A program made the translations under genes and the position numbers. The notes under the pieces are model-generated. The model was not told the origin of the DNA. It did no database searches and was given only the letters and a program-made list of their open reading frames with translations. A stretch of 64,000 nucleotides of DNA, from positions 331,501-395,500 of the forward strand of contig CP131057.1 in assembly GCA_030657355.1 (NCBI GenBank). Reading direction: 5' to 3'. This DNA is from Radicibacter daui. GTDB taxonomy: Bacteria > Pseudomonadota > Alphaproteobacteria > Radicibacterales > Radicibacteraceae. Positions 34,942 to 45,037 of the stretch are shown here, piece after piece. Every line of letters starts with the position of its first letter. Within the stretch, counting starts at the first letter, position 1.

Positions 34942-35828
34942 TGCGCACCCTGCCGCTGAAGGGCAGTCTTGCCCTGATGGCCCTGCTTGCGGGACTGGCC
35001 GCAAGCAGGGCTGTTGCCGACGAAGCCGTGCGGGTGCCGGATGCGGCCCGCATCGTCAGCGCCGACGGTTCGGTGACGGAGATCCTGGTAGCACTCGGCT
35101 ATGAGGACAGGCTGGTGGCCGTCGATACCACCAGCCTCTACCCGCCTGAAGTGACCCGGCTGCCGAAGATCGGCTATGCCCGTGCCCTTTCCGCGGAGGG
35201 GCTGCTCTCGCTGCATCCGGATGTGATCGTCGCCGGCCATGATGCCGGTCCGCCCGAGGTGCTGGCACAGGTGCGCGCCTCTGGCGTGCCGCTCGCCCTG
35301 ACACCGGCGGCCGAGGATGGCGAGAGCCTTGCCGTCAAAATCCGGGCGGTAGGTGAAGCCGTGGGGGCGGACGCTGCGGCCGATAGCCTGGCGGCCGATG
35401 TCGAAGGCAAGCTGGGCAAGATCGAGACGCAGGTGGCCGCAGCCGGCACCCGGCCCCGCGTGCTGTTTCTGATGAGCGCGGGGGAGGGGGCGCCGCGTGC
35501 TGCCGGGGCCCACACCAGTGCCGCGGCGATGATCGCCCTTGCCGGCGGCATCAATGCCGCCGAAGGCTATGACGGTTACAAGCCGATTTCGGCCGAAGCC
35601 GCTGTGGCGACCAAACCCGATTACATCGTAGTGCCCAGCCATACCGCCGCTGCCTTGGGTGGGGCGGATAAGCTGGCCCAGCTGCCGCAGCTTGCGCTGA
35701 CGCCGGCAGCGCAGAAGGGCAACATCGTGGTGATGGATACCATGTATCTGCTCGGTTTTGGCCCGCGCACGCCGGATGCCGTGGCCGATCTGTTCCACGC
35801 CCTGCATCCGGGCTCCGGCCCGTCATGA
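34941..35828 (+). CDS. hmuT: Periplasmic heme-binding protein
   Basis: 295 residues. A signal peptide (MRTLPLKGSLALMALLAGLA ... AVA, about 25 residues) precedes a class III binding protein fold: RIVSADGSVTEILVALGYED, VDTTSLYPPEVTRLPKIGYA, LSLHPDVIVAG, and a C-terminal VVMDTMYLLGFGPRTPDAVA. It takes heme from the receptor in the periplasm and delivers it to HmuUV. The ATG overlaps the hmuS stop. The order hmuS-T-U-V and the tight overlaps support assignment. Confidence 0.93.
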   Translation: MRTLPLKGSLALMALLAGLAASRAVADEAVRVPDAARIVSADGSVTEILVALGYEDRLVAVDTTSLYPPEVTRLPKIGYARALSAEGLLSLHPDVIVAGHDAGPPEVLAQVRASGVPLALTPAAEDGESLAVKIRAVGEAVGADAAADSLAADVEGKLGKIETQVAAAGTRPRVLFLMSAGEGAPRAAGAHTSAAAMIALAGGINAAEGYDGYKPISAEAAVATKPDYIVVPSHTAAALGGADKLAQLPQLALTPAAQKGNIVVMDTMYLLGFGPRTPDAVADLFHALHPGSGPS

Positions 35829-36910
35829 GCCGGATGGCGCTCGATACTGCCGCGCAGCCGCTGGCTGCCTGGCGCCTCGGGCGTCGGGGCCGGTTTGTGG
35901 TGCTTGGCCTGATGGTGGTGCTGGCTTTTCTCGCCTCCATCAGGCTGGGCGCGGTTTCCGTGACCGGAGCCGATATCGCCGGAGCGCTGCTTTCGCCGCT
36001 CGGCATCACCCTGCCGGGGGCGGATGCCGGCACGGTCGAGGTGCTGAAGATCATCCGTCTGCCGCGGGCGGTACTGGCCCTTTTTGTCGGCGCCGGGCTT
36101 GCGGTTGCCGGCGCGGCGCTGCAGGGGCTCTTTCGCAATCCGCTGGCTGACCCGGGGTTGATCGGCGTTTCCAGCGGGTCTGGCCTTGCTGCCGCCCTGG
36201 TCATCATTCTGGGCGCGTCCTTCACCTTTCTGCTGCCGCCGCCCATCCGCCCGGTGGTCCTGCCGCTGGCGGCTTTTGTCGGCGGCTGCATCGCAACGGT
36301 GCTGGTGTTCCTTCTGGGTACCCGGCGCGGCGCCAGCAGCGTTGCCCTTATCCTGCTGGCCGGTGTTGCCGTCGGCGCCATCTGCCAGACCGGCATTGGC
36401 CTGCTTACCTATATCAGCACGGATAACCAGCTGCGGACCTTCGCCTTCTGGAGCATGGGCAGCCTTGCCGGCGGCAACTGGGCCGGCATGGCGCCGGCGC
36501 TTTTCCTGATCGCTGTCGGCGTTGCCGTTCTTGCCCGCCAGGCCAGCGCCCTCAATGCCTTCCTGCTGGGGGAGGCCGAGGCCTGGCATGTCGGCATTGA
36601 TGTGACCCGCCTCAAGCATGTGACGATCATCATGAGCGCGCTTGTCGTTGGCGCCTGCGTTGCGGTTTCGGGTGGTATCGGGTTTGTCGGGCTCGTCGTG
36701 CCGCATCTGGTGCGCATGATGTTCGGCCCCGATCATCGCACCCTCATCCCGGCCTCTGGCCTGATGGGAGCAGCTCTTTTGTCGCTTGCAGACATTATCG
36801 CCCGTCTGGCCGTTATCCCGGCGGAGCTGCCCATCGGCATCGTCACCACGCTGGTGGGCGGGCCTTTCTTCATCTGGCTGCTGCTCGGCCAAAGGCGAAA
36901 GATGTTCTGA
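35825..36910 (+). CDS. hmuU: Heme ABC transporter permease
   Basis: 361 residues of the FecCD family with about ten helices. Hallmarks are RLPRAVLALFVGAGLAVAGA, LQGLFRNPLADPGLIGVSSG and the late FVGLVVPHLVRMMFGPDHRT. It begins ATGA across the hmuT stop (four-base overlap) and ends at the hmuV ATG. It forms the inner-membrane channel for heme. Confidence 0.95.
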   Translation: MSRMALDTAAQPLAAWRLGRRGRFVVLGLMVVLAFLASIRLGAVSVTGADIAGALLSPLGITLPGADAGTVEVLKIIRLPRAVLALFVGAGLAVAGAALQGLFRNPLADPGLIGVSSGSGLAAALVIILGASFTFLLPPPIRPVVLPLAAFVGGCIATVLVFLLGTRRGASSVALILLAGVAVGAICQTGIGLLTYISTDNQLRTFAFWSMGSLAGGNWAGMAPALFLIAVGVAVLARQASALNAFLLGEAEAWHVGIDVTRLKHVTIIMSALVVGACVAVSGGIGFVGLVVPHLVRMMFGPDHRTLIPASGLMGAALLSLADIIARLAVIPAELPIGIVTTLVGGPFFIWLLLGQRRKMF

Positions 36911-37764
36911 TGCTGGCCCTGCGGAATATCCATGTGCGGCGCAATGGCCGCGACCTGCTGGCCGGTGTCGATCTCGATGTGCGGGCGGGGCAGGTCACCG
37001 CCGTGCTCGGCCCCAATGGTGCCGGCAAGTCCACGCTGCTTTCCGTCGCCGCCGGGACCCTGCGACCGGAAGGTGGCACGGCCCGGCTGGAAGGGCGTGC
37101 CTTGTCCGGACACCGCCCGCTGGAACTGGCACGGCGCCGGGCGGTACTGCCCCAGCGTGAGAGCCTGGAATTCGGTTTCACGGTGGAGCAGGTGGTGGCG
37201 ATGGGGCGCATAGCCTTTGCCCGCGACGGCAACCCCGCGCTTGACCGCGAAGCGGTAGCTCTGGCGCTGGAGGCGGTGGACATGCAGCACCTCGCGGCGA
37301 ACCCCTATACCCAACTTTCCGGCGGCGAGCGCCAGCGCGCCCAGCTTGCCCGCGTACTGGCGCAGCTTCACCATACCGGGGGACCGCAAGGGCTGCTGCT
37401 GCTGGATGAACCTTCCAGTGCGCTTGATCTTTCCCACCAGCGCCAGCTGGTCCTCGCCATGCGGCGGCTGGCCGGTGCCGGCTGCGGCGTGCTGGTCATC
37501 CTGCATGATCTTGGCCTTGCCGCAGCGGTCGCGGATGAAGTGTTGGTGCTGGCGGAAGGGCGGGTGCGGGCGTGCAGCACGCCGGAGGCGGTGCTGACCC
37601 GCGAGCTTGTTGCCGACGTCTATAATGTACCGGCACTGGTGCGGCAGGATGCCGCGCTCGGCCATGTGCTGGTGCAGCCTGTATGGCGCGAGGGCGCGGG
37701 AACCGGCGCTGCCTCTGTGGCGGCTCCCACACAAAAGGCATTTCTGGCCGCCGCGGCCGAATAG
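36910..37764 (+). CDS. hmuV: Heme ABC transporter ATPase
   Basis: 284 residues. Walker A is GPNGAGKSTLLSVAAGTL, the signature is LSGGERQRAQLARVLAQL, Walker B is LLLLDEPSSALD and the switch His is in ILHDLGLAA. VLPQRESLEFGFTVEQVVAM is typical of HmuV/BtuD-like proteins. Its ATG overlaps the hmuU stop by one base. A C-terminal Ala-rich extension of ~25 residues has no known role. Confidence 0.95.
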   Translation: MLALRNIHVRRNGRDLLAGVDLDVRAGQVTAVLGPNGAGKSTLLSVAAGTLRPEGGTARLEGRALSGHRPLELARRRAVLPQRESLEFGFTVEQVVAMGRIAFARDGNPALDREAVALALEAVDMQHLAANPYTQLSGGERQRAQLARVLAQLHHTGGPQGLLLLDEPSSALDLSHQRQLVLAMRRLAGAGCGVLVILHDLGLAAAVADEVLVLAEGRVRACSTPEAVLTRELVADVYNVPALVRQDAALGHVLVQPVWREGAGTGAASVAAPTQKAFLAAAAE

Positions 37765-37840
37765 GCCCCTTGCCGCGACGCAGCATTCCGCCCATCTGCA
37801 AAAGCCTCAGGCATCCACAGACGAGCGGGAGTTACCCTCC

Positions 37841-38956
37841 GTGGTCAATCACAAGTCCCTTCTTTTCACGCCGGCCAGGCTTGGCGACATCACGCTTGCC
37901 AATCGCGTGGTCATGGCGCCGCTGACCCGCAGCCGTGCTGACGCTAACGATGCGGTCACCGACCTGACGGTCGAGTACTACCGCCAGCGCGCCAGTGCCG
38001 GCCTTATCATCACCGAAGCCTCGCCGATTTCTCAGCAGGGCAAGGGTTATGCCTTCACCCCGGGCATCTGGTCCTCCCGGCAGGTGGAAGCCTGGCGCCG
38101 GGTAACGGATGCGGTGCATGCCGAAGGCGGCAAGATCGTCATCCAGCTCTGGCATGTCGGCCGCATTTCTCATCCCAGCCTGCAGAAGGATGGCGCCCTG
38201 CCGGTTGCCCCTTCCGCCATTCAGCCGGAAGGCCAGGCCTTTACCGAAACCGGCTTCCAGCCCTTCGTCACCCCGCGTGCGCTGGACGTGAACGAGCTGC
38301 CGGGCATCGTCGAGGACTATCGCCGCGCCACGCGCAATGCGCTGGAGGCCGGTTTTGATGGCGTCGAGATCCATGCCGCCAATGGCTACCTGCTTGACCA
38401 GTTCCTGCGCGACAAGACCAACCACCGCACCGATACCTATGGCGGCAGTATCGATAACCGCATGCGTTTCCCGCTTGAGGTGGTAGATGCGGTGGTGAGC
38501 GTTGCCGGCGCTGGCCGCACCGGTATCCGCATCTCGCCGATCACCCCCTCCAACGATATTGCCGACAGCAATCCGGAGCCGCTGTTCCGCCGTTTCGTGA
38601 CCGAGCTTTCGGCACGCGGCCTTGCCTATCTGCATGTGGTGGAAGGCGCCACGGGCGGTGATCGTCAGCTGCCCGGCGGTTTCGACACCACGACCCTGCG
38701 CCCGCTCTTCAAGGGCGCCTATATGGGCAATAACGGCTACGATCTGGCGCTGGCACAAAAGCAGCTGGAGACGGACGCCGCCGATGTCATCGCCTTCGGC
38801 CGTCCCTTCATTGCAAACCCGGATCTGGTCGAGCGTCTGCGCCTTGGTGCTCCGCTCAATACTCTGGACCGTGCCACGCTCTATGGCGGCAGCGCCAAAG
38901 GCTATACCGACTATCCGGCGCTGACGGACGCGCAGAAGAAAGCGCTGGTTGCCTGA
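37841..38956 (+). CDS. Old yellow enzyme (alkene reductase, NemA-like)
   Basis: 371 residues from a GTG start, with GGAG nine bases upstream; the frame is open upstream through hmuV sequence but has no better start. The TIM barrel shows LFTPARLGDITLANRVVMAP, LTRSRAD, QLWHVGRISHP, the substrate-binding HAANGYLLDQFLRDKTNHRT and DTYGGSIDNRMRF, and the late FGRPFIANPDLVERL. FMN-dependent reductases of this family reduce the C=C bond of activated alkenes and nitro esters with NADPH. It is 76 bases downstream of hmuV on the same strand; no functional link to heme uptake is evident. Confidence 0.94.
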   Translation: MVNHKSLLFTPARLGDITLANRVVMAPLTRSRADANDAVTDLTVEYYRQRASAGLIITEASPISQQGKGYAFTPGIWSSRQVEAWRRVTDAVHAEGGKIVIQLWHVGRISHPSLQKDGALPVAPSAIQPEGQAFTETGFQPFVTPRALDVNELPGIVEDYRRATRNALEAGFDGVEIHAANGYLLDQFLRDKTNHRTDTYGGSIDNRMRFPLEVVDAVVSVAGAGRTGIRISPITPSNDIADSNPEPLFRRFVTELSARGLAYLHVVEGATGGDRQLPGGFDTTTLRPLFKGAYMGNNGYDLALAQKQLETDAADVIAFGRPFIANPDLVERLRLGAPLNTLDRATLYGGSAKGYTDYPALTDAQKKALVA

Positions 38957-38982
38957 GGCAACCGACCATCGTTGCATTTCAG

Positions 38983-39014
38983 AAAAACCCGCCGACTGAT
39001 GCCGGCGGGTTTTT
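38983..39014. terminator. Bidirectional terminator, alkene reductase / UPF0303 gene
   Basis: AAAAACCCGCCG (38983-38994) and CGGCGGGTTTTT (39003-39014) with an 8-base loop, and runs of A and T on both sides. It lies between the stops of two convergent genes. Confidence 0.88.
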
Positions 39015-39018
39015 CTTT

Positions 39019-39489
39019 TCACTTCTTCAGATAGCTCCGCAGTACATCGACGATAAGGGCGTGATCTTCCAGCTGCGGCAGGCCGCTGACGGTAATGGTG
39101 CCGATAACGCCGGCGCCGCGCACGCCGAGCGGAAAACAGCCGCCATGGGCCAGGTAGTCGTCGGTACTGAGATAATATTTGGTGTTGAAGTCGGCGCCGC
39201 CGGCCTCGGCCTTGAGGCGCATATAGAGCGAGGCATGCTGGAAGCGGTTGGTAACCGCCGATTTGCGCCGCACCCACTCGGCATTGTCCTGCGAGGTGCC
39301 AGCAAGGGCGCTGTAGAAAAGAAGCTGCCCGTTGCGGCTGATGGCGATGACCACCCCCGCCTTGCGCTTCACTGCTTCCGCGCGCAGCGCCGAGCCTACT
39401 TCCCAGGCGGTGTCGGTATCGAATTGCTCGAACTGGAGTTCGGCTTCCTGGGCCAGGATTTCTTCCGACGTGAACGATACGGCGCTCAT
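39019..39489 (-). CDS. UPF0303 / heme-degrading-domain family protein
   Basis: 156 residues from MSAVSFTSEE, with GGAGG six bases upstream. The sequence contains LQFEQFDTDTAWEVGSALRA, VVIAISRNGQLLFYSALAGT and LAHGGCFPLGVRGAGVIGTI. This is the UPF0303 family (yeast Ybr137w-like), grouped in Pfam with the GlcG/HbpS 'heme-degrading' domain. The activity of the family is not settled. The neighbouring heme-uptake genes make a link to heme tempting, but they end before the alkene reductase and run on the other strand. Confidence 0.85.
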   Translation of the reverse strand: MSAVSFTSEEILAQEAELQFEQFDTDTAWEVGSALRAEAVKRKAGVVIAISRNGQLLFYSALAGTSQDNAEWVRRKSAVTNRFQHASLYMRLKAEAGGADFNTKYYLSTDDYLAHGGCFPLGVRGAGVIGTITVSGLPQLEDHALIVDVLRSYLKK

Positions 39490-39570
39490 GTTTTCCTCCC
39501 CGATGATGCTGTCTCCGGCGTAGCGGGTCGGGGGGAGGCTTGTCACCTGAAATCCCGCGAACGGCACCGA

Positions 39571-39960
39571 TCATCTGATAATGAAAATTTTCGCCCCGAT
39601 GCGATCAGCTATGGAGCCCCACTGCCGGTCTGCAGTCCATGCAGGCAGTCCTTCCTGGAGGGAAAGTGCAAGACAGAACCTGTCGCCGAGGGACAGGCCA
39701 GCATCCGAGGTGAGTGCCCGTAAACGTCCGGCAAGGCGCGCCGTTTCCGTATCTGCGGCTAGAATGCTGAAAGGAAGCGGCCGGAGCATGGCGTCCACTT
39801 CGATTGCGGGCATGCCGGCATGAACAAAGTGGCTGACGACCTCGGCGTAATTGACGGCACTGATCCAGGCGTCGTGAATGACCCCAGCAACTTCTGCACC
39901 GCCGGGCTCTTCCCGGAGCATCGCCAGAAGTGCCGAAGCGTCGAGTATGACGCCGCTCAT
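39571..39960 (-). CDS. vapC: VapC-type PIN-domain toxin
   Basis: 129 residues of a PIN fold with the acidic residues that hold the metal: Asp7 (ILDASALL), Glu40 (NYAEV), Asp93 (SLGDRFCLAL) and Asp111 (TADRQW). PIN toxins are RNases that cut tRNA or rRNA when free of antitoxin. The gene overlaps the antitoxin gene by four bases (ATGA), typical for this type of module. All key residues are intact, so it is likely active. Confidence 0.9.
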   Translation of the reverse strand: MSGVILDASALLAMLREEPGGAEVAGVIHDAWISAVNYAEVVSHFVHAGMPAIEVDAMLRPLPFSILAADTETARLAGRLRALTSDAGLSLGDRFCLALSLQEGLPAWTADRQWGSIADRIGAKIFIIR

Positions 39961-40202
39961 TCCCCACTCTCTGACCGGCGATTGGCCAGGAATGCATCGA
40001 CCGAGGTTTCTGGTTTGTCCGCTGTGTAACGGCGCGCCAATGCCTGTGCGTGAGCGACTGACTGGGCAACCGTGCGCAGGATCAGGCCGTTGTCTGTTTC
40101 TTCAATTAACAGCGCGCCACCATTGGCGAGGCCAAGACGTTTGCGCAGTTCGGCGGGCAGGCTTAACCGCCCATTCGGGGTGATGTTGACATGAAAGGTC
40201 AT
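39957..40202 (-). CDS. vapB: AbrB/SpoVT-type antitoxin (VapB)
   Basis: 81 residues. A swapped-hairpin AbrB domain occupies the N-terminus (MTFHVNITPNGRLSLPAELR, then KRLGL and GLILRTV), and a C-terminal tail (KPETSVDAFLANRR) would wrap the toxin. The start is set at MTFHV, with GAGG upstream; a longer frame adds seven residues and overlaps the operator-side sequence. It precedes the PIN toxin gene. An inverted repeat just upstream is the probable autoregulatory operator. Confidence 0.88.
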   Translation of the reverse strand: MTFHVNITPNGRLSLPAELRKRLGLANGGALLIEETDNGLILRTVAQSVAHAQALARRYTADKPETSVDAFLANRRSESGE

Positions 40203-40221
40203 TTTTTCCTCATTTTTACAC

Positions 40222-40251
40222 ATGTGCCATATTTTTCATTTTGTGGCACAT
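40222..40251. promoter_or_regulatory. Operator-like inverted repeat of the vapBC pair
   Basis: ATGTGCCA (40222-40229) and TGGCACAT (40244-40251), perfect 8-bp arms with a 14-base spacer, 19 bases upstream of the antitoxin ATG. Position and shape fit a VapBC autorepression site. Confidence 0.65.
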
Positions 40252-40304
40252 AGTACGCCGCGTGGCGCATTGTGGCCATTCAGATCCAAAGGTTGTTGTG
40301 AGCG

Positions 40305-43300
40305 TTACCGAAAATCCCGCGAGCGGATGGTGAGCGGGGCGTCGCCGGCAAGGCCGGCATCGGCTTCCCGGTCAAGGCCATGCAGCAGGGAGCTGAGATC
40401 GTCGACCTGCTGCGCCACCACATGAATGACATCGCCTTCGATCTGCAAACGGCCATGGCAGAGGGCGAGGGTGGCGGCGAGGATGGTCGGGCGCTGTTTT
40501 TCAAACAGGGCAGGCCAGATGATGGCATTGGCGCAGCCGGTTTCATCCTCCAGCGTCATGAACATGACACCGCTGGCACTGCCGGGGCGCTGGCGCACCA
40601 GCACGATGCCGGCAATGGAGACAAGCTCGCCATCCTTGTGGGCTTTGAGTTCTGCCGCCGGCACCACGCGCCGGGCCTCCATCTCCCGCCTGAGCCAGGA
40701 AAGCGGGTGGCGGCGCAGGCTGAGGCCGGTGTGGCGGTAATCTTCCATCATCTCGCGCGGGGCCGGCATGACGGGCAGGGCCATGGCGGCAGGGATGTTA
40801 TCCGGCGCGGCTTGCCGGTCATCGGCGCCGGCAGCGGCAAAGAGCGGCAGCGGTTCATCGGGCAGGCCCCGGATCTCCCACAGCGCCTCCCGCCTTGCCT
40901 TGCCAAGGGCGGGCAGGAACGCATCGGCATCGGCTAGATGGCGCAGGGCTTCCACAGGAATGCCGGCCCGCCGCCACAGGTCGGGAAGGTCGCGGAAGGG
41001 CCCGGCTTCCCGTACCTCGGCCAGCCGGTCGGCATGGTCCTTCGACAGGCCCTTTACCTCGCGCAGGCCAAGGCGCAGGGCGAAGCTGCCCCCGTTCTTG
41101 CGATCCCGGCCGGGCAGGGGCTCCAGCGTGTTGTCCCAGACGGAAGCGCCGACGCAGACTGGCCGCACTTCCACTCCATGGCGGCGCGCATCGGCCACGA
41201 TCTGCGCCGGGGCATAAAAGCCCATGGGCTGGGAATTAAGGAGAGCGGCGGCGAAAACCTCCGGATGATGGCATTTGAGCCAGGAGGAGGCATAGGCCAG
41301 CAGAGCGAAGGAGGCTGAATGGCTTTCAGGGAAACCGTAGGAGCTGAAGCCTTCAAGCTGGCGAAAAATACTCTCGGCGAATTCAAGGCTGTAGTTGTTC
41401 CCGAGCATGCCGGAGATCAGCATTTCCCGGTAGTTGCCGATGGTGCCGGTGTTCTTGAAAGTGGCCATCGCGCGTCGCAGGCCATCCGACTGGGTGGCGC
41501 TGAAACCGGCACACACCATGGCGATGCGCATGGCCTGTTCCTGAAACAGCGGCACGCCGAGGGTTTTTCCCAACACCTCCTTGAGTTCGTCACGGCCCTG
41601 AAAATCCACGAGCGCAGGATTTTCGCGCCGGCGCAGATAGGGGTGGACCATGTTGCCCTGGATGGGGCCGGGGCGGACAATGGCGATTTCGATGACAAGA
41701 TCGTAGAAATTCTTTGGCTTCAGCCGGGGCAGCATCGACATCTGCGCCCGGCTTTCAATCTGGAACACGCCGATGGTATCGGCCTTCTGGATCATGGCGT
41801 AGGTGGCAGGGTCTTCCGCGGGCACGGTGGCAAGTTCCAGCGGCAGTGCCTTATGGCTTTCCATCAGCGCGAAAGCGCGCCTCAGGCAGCCCAGCATGCC
41901 AAGCCCCAGCACATCGACCTTCATGAATTTCAGCAGGTCGATATCGTCCTTGTCCCACTCGATGGTCTGGCGGTTTTCCATCGCTGCCGGCTCCACCGGC
42001 ACCAGTTCATCGAGCCGGGTTTCCGTCAGCACGAAACCGCCGGGATGCTGGGAGAGGTGGCGGGGAAAGCCCATCAGCTCGCGCGCCAGCTCCAGCGTCA
42101 TCCTGAGGCGCCGGTCTTCAAGGTTAAGGCCGATGCCGGCGAGTTTTTCTTCCTCCAGCCCGTTACGGTCCCAGTGTCCGGCCTGGCCTGATAGGGCAGC
42201 AATCACATCCTCGCTAAGGCCCATGACCTTGCCGACATCGCGGATGGCGCCGCGGGTACGATAGCGGGTAACAACGGCGGTAAGCGCTGCGCGGTGGCGG
42301 CCATAACGCTCATAGATCCACTGGATTACCTCCTCGCGCCGCTCATGCTCAAAATCGACATCGATGTCCGGTGGCTCCCGCCGCTCCTCGCTGACGAAAC
42401 GCTCGAAGAGGAGGTCGTTTTTTGCCGGATCGATGCTGGTAATGCCGAGCACATAACAGACGGTGCTGTTGGCCGCCGAGCCCCGGCCCTGACAGAGGAT
42501 GTCTTGCGAACGGGCAAACCGGACAATGGCGTGGACGGTGAGGAAATAGGGGGCGTAACCAAGCCGGCCGATCAGGGCCAGCTCATGGGCGATCTGTTGA
42601 CGGACCTTTTCGGGCGCTCCCTCCGGATAGCGCCCCGGCAGGTGCTGCTCGATCCGCCGCTCCAGCGTCTGCTGTGCGCTGAGGCCGGGCTCATCCTCCT
42701 CCAGCGGATACTGATAAGTCAGCTCATCAAGGCTGAAGGTGCAGCGGCGCATCACCTCGCCGGTGCGGGCAAGGGCCTGGGGGTGGCGGGCAAACAGGCG
42801 GGCCATTTCCTGCGGCGTTTTCAGGTGCCGGTCGGCAAAGCGCTCCTTGCGGAAACCGGCAGCATCGATGGTGGTGCCCTCCCGGATACAGGTGACGACA
42901 TCCTGCAAAATGCGCCGGCGCGGTTCGTGATAAAGCACATCATTGGTCACGATGGCGGGCACGGCATGCTCGCTGCCCATCCGCTCCAGCGCTTCCAGCC
43001 GCTGCGCATCGCCCGGCCGGCGGCGCAGGGTGAGGGCGATGTAACAGGATTTGCCGAAAAGGCGCCGCAGGCGGGCCAGCTGGAAGGCAAGGCGTTCATC
43101 AGCCTCGTCCGGCACCAGAATGGCCACCAGCCCTTCCTGCCAGGCTTCCACATCGTCCCAGAAAAGCTGGCACTGCCCCTTGCCGGCGCGAGCCTTGCCG
43201 AGGGAGAGCAACCGGCACAGCCGGGCATAACCGGCGCGGCCCTCAGGATAAAGCAGCAGGGTGGTGCCGTCGTCCAGATCGATGCGGGTGCCGATGATGA

Positions 43301-43481
43301 GGCGCACACCCTGCTCGCGCGCGGCTTCATGCGCCCGCACGATGCCGGCTAGCGAATGCCGGTCGGTGATGGCAAGGGCGGCGATGCCCAGCAGTTTTGC
43401 CTGCGCAAACAGCTCCGCGCAGCTGGAAGCACCGCGCAGAAAGGAAAAATGGCTGGTGACCTGAAGTTCGGCATAATCCAT
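40305..43481 (-). CDS. dnaE2: Error-prone DNA polymerase III alpha subunit DnaE2
   Basis: 1058 residues. A PHP domain opens the protein ([30 protein letters not shown]), followed by the C-family polymerase core ([52 protein letters not shown]) and a C-terminal OB fold ([20 protein letters not shown]). It has the length of DnaE2 and no Gln-rich tail for the beta clamp as in DnaE1. It carries out SOS mutagenic bypass with ImuA and ImuB. The ATG at 43481 has GGGAG upstream; a GTG eight codons earlier overlaps the imuB stop. Confidence 0.95.
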   Translation of the reverse strand: MDYAELQVTSHFSFLRGASSCAELFAQAKLLGIAALAITDRHSLAGIVRAHEAAREQGVRLIIGTRIDLDDGTTLLLYPEGRAGYARLCRLLSLGKARAGKGQCQLFWDDVEAWQEGLVAILVPDEADERLAFQLARLRRLFGKSCYIALTLRRRPGDAQRLEALERMGSEHAVPAIVTNDVLYHEPRRRILQDVVTCIREGTTIDAAGFRKERFADRHLKTPQEMARLFARHPQALARTGEVMRRCTFSLDELTYQYPLEEDEPGLSAQQTLERRIEQHLPGRYPEGAPEKVRQQIAHELALIGRLGYAPYFLTVHAIVRFARSQDILCQGRGSAANSTVCYVLGITSIDPAKNDLLFERFVSEERREPPDIDVDFEHERREEVIQWIYERYGRHRAALTAVVTRYRTRGAIRDVGKVMGLSEDVIAALSGQAGHWDRNGLEEEKLAGIGLNLEDRRLRMTLELARELMGFPRHLSQHPGGFVLTETRLDELVPVEPAAMENRQTIEWDKDDIDLLKFMKVDVLGLGMLGCLRRAFALMESHKALPLELATVPAEDPATYAMIQKADTIGVFQIESRAQMSMLPRLKPKNFYDLVIEIAIVRPGPIQGNMVHPYLRRRENPALVDFQGRDELKEVLGKTLGVPLFQEQAMRIAMVCAGFSATQSDGLRRAMATFKNTGTIGNYREMLISGMLGNNYSLEFAESIFRQLEGFSSYGFPESHSASFALLAYASSWLKCHHPEVFAAALLNSQPMGFYAPAQIVADARRHGVEVRPVCVGASVWDNTLEPLPGRDRKNGGSFALRLGLREVKGLSKDHADRLAEVREAGPFRDLPDLWRRAGIPVEALRHLADADAFLPALGKARREALWEIRGLPDEPLPLFAAAGADDRQAAPDNIPAAMALPVMPAPREMMEDYRHTGLSLRRHPLSWLRREMEARRVVPAAELKAHKDGELVSIAGIVLVRQRPGSASGVMFMTLEDETGCANAIIWPALFEKQRPTILAATLALCHGRLQIEGDVIHVVAQQVDDLSSLLHGLDREADAGLAGDAPLTIRSRDFR

Positions 43482-43501
43482 CGGCGGATGCTCCCGGCCT
43501 C

Positions 43502-45037
43502 TCACGAAAAGAAGCCGTGCAGGAACCAGCGCATGCTGCCGGTTGCCTCGTCAGCGCCATCACCGTTGCGGAAGAGCCAGAAGCGCCGGCCCTCCTCATC
43601 CTCGACACAGAAATAGTCGCGCACGGCAAACCATTCAGCGTCATCCAGCCACCATTCGCCGAAGATGCGCTCCGGCCCGTCGGCCCGCTTCACGCGCCGG
43701 CGTTTGCCGCGCCAGGAAAAGAAGACGGGCGGCTGGTCAGGCAGCAGCGCCATGGTCTCGACCGGTTCGGGCCGGGGCAGCAGGCGGGCAGGGCGGGGCA
43801 GGGCCGCGGGCCAGCTTTCTTCCGTGGGAGCCGCAAGGGCGGGGAGTCTTGCAAGGCTGCGCTCCGGCACCTCGCTTTCCACCGGCGCGAGGCGATAGAG
43901 CCGCCGGATGCCGGGCCGGTTGGCAAGGCGGTCGATGAGGGGAGAAAGATCGGCCTTGCCCGCGACCATTTCTCCCGCAAGCCCTTGCTGCTGGCTGGCC
44001 TGCAGCGGTTCAGCAAGGCTGGCGACGAGCCGGGCCTGCTCGATGCCGAAACCGGGTTCGATCTGCTCGATCTGCCGCACCATGAGCCGGGTCAGGTGGC
44101 CGGTATCCCGCACAGAGCGGGCGGTGCCGATGCGCAAGGCCTGCAGACTGCCATCGACACGGGTCAGCAGCAGATCAAGCCGGCGGGCGCCAAGGGCGCG
44201 TTTTTCCAGTCCGCGGCACAGATCCTCCACCAGACGGGTGATGAGGGTGGCGAGAGCTTCGGCCGTCAGCACCGGTTCTGCGAGCGGCAGGGCGGCCTGA
44301 ATGGACTCCCTTGGCAGAACCGGGGTAAGCGGTTCATCCCGCCGGCCATGGGCCTGGTCCAGCCGTTCGGCAATACTGGCGCCGAAACGCAGCGCCATCG
44401 GCGCCCGCGGCGCAGCCTCCAGAGCGCCGATGCTGGCAAGGCCGAGGCGATGGAGGCCGGTGATGGTCTCCGGGGCAAGGCGCAGGGCCGGCAACGGCAG
44501 CGGGGCGAGCGCCCGGCCAAGAGCGCCTTGATCCGGCGGCAGCACCAGCCAGCGCCGGCCGCCATAACGGGCGAGCGCGTGGGCCGCGCCGGGGGTGGCG
44601 GCGAGGGCAACGTGGGCTGAAAGGCGTCGGGCAGAAAGCCGACCAATCAGGTCCTGAACCAGCGCCTCTTCCCCCTGCTTGAGGTGGGCGGCGCCGGTTA
44701 CCTCGATCCACAGGCCATCGCTGCCATCCACCTGCACAACGGGGCTGTAATGGCGATGGGCCCAGAGCGCCAAAGTTTTTAGCGCAGCGGCATCCCCTGC
44801 CGGATCCGCCTCCGCCACCACAAGGCCGGGCACTCGGGCACGGGCATGGGCAAGGGTAAGGCCGGGCTTGAGGCCCAGCCGGCGGGCAGCCTCATCCACG
44901 GCATAGAGCAGCCGGCTGCTCCCCTCCCGCCAGCTGAGCACGACAGGCTCAGCCGGTGAGGGCGCGGCGGATCCGAGCCGCCGCCGCAGCCGGTCCGTCG
45001 GCCAGTGCGGCAGGTAGAGCGAGACGACCCTGCGCAT
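43502..45037 (-). CDS. imuB: ImuB, Y-family-like SOS mutagenesis protein
   Basis: 511 residues from [22 protein letters not shown] lies six bases upstream. It aligns with the Y-family palm and fingers ([20 protein letters not shown]) but, like known ImuB proteins, shows no catalytic acidic triad: the usual DxD-type and SxDE motifs are absent. The C-terminal region carries [20 protein letters not shown], a conserved ImuB segment, and FWLFRNGD. It is thought to act as a scaffold that brings DnaE2 to the beta clamp. It starts inside the end of imuA (89-base overlap) and precedes dnaE2. Confidence 0.92.
   Translation of the reverse strand: MRRVVSLYLPHWPTDRLRRRLGSAAPSPAEPVVLSWREGSSRLLYAVDEAARRLGLKPGLTLAHARARVPGLVVAEADPAGDAAALKTLALWAHRHYSPVVQVDGSDGLWIEVTGAAHLKQGEEALVQDLIGRLSARRLSAHVALAATPGAAHALARYGGRRWLVLPPDQGALGRALAPLPLPALRLAPETITGLHRLGLASIGALEAAPRAPMALRFGASIAERLDQAHGRRDEPLTPVLPRESIQAALPLAEPVLTAEALATLITRLVEDLCRGLEKRALGARRLDLLLTRVDGSLQALRIGTARSVRDTGHLTRLMVRQIEQIEPGFGIEQARLVASLAEPLQASQQQGLAGEMVAGKADLSPLIDRLANRPGIRRLYRLAPVESEVPERSLARLPALAAPTEESWPAALPRPARLLPRPEPVETMALLPDQPPVFFSWRGKRRRVKRADGPERIFGEWWLDDAEWFAVRDYFCVEDEEGRRFWLFRNGDGADEATGSMRWFLHGFFS

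Noticed and set aside
37607-37840. 78-codon N-terminal extension of the alkene reductase
   Set aside because: It lies inside and just after hmuV in another frame; GGAG before the GTG at 37841 and the family's N-terminus support the shorter form.
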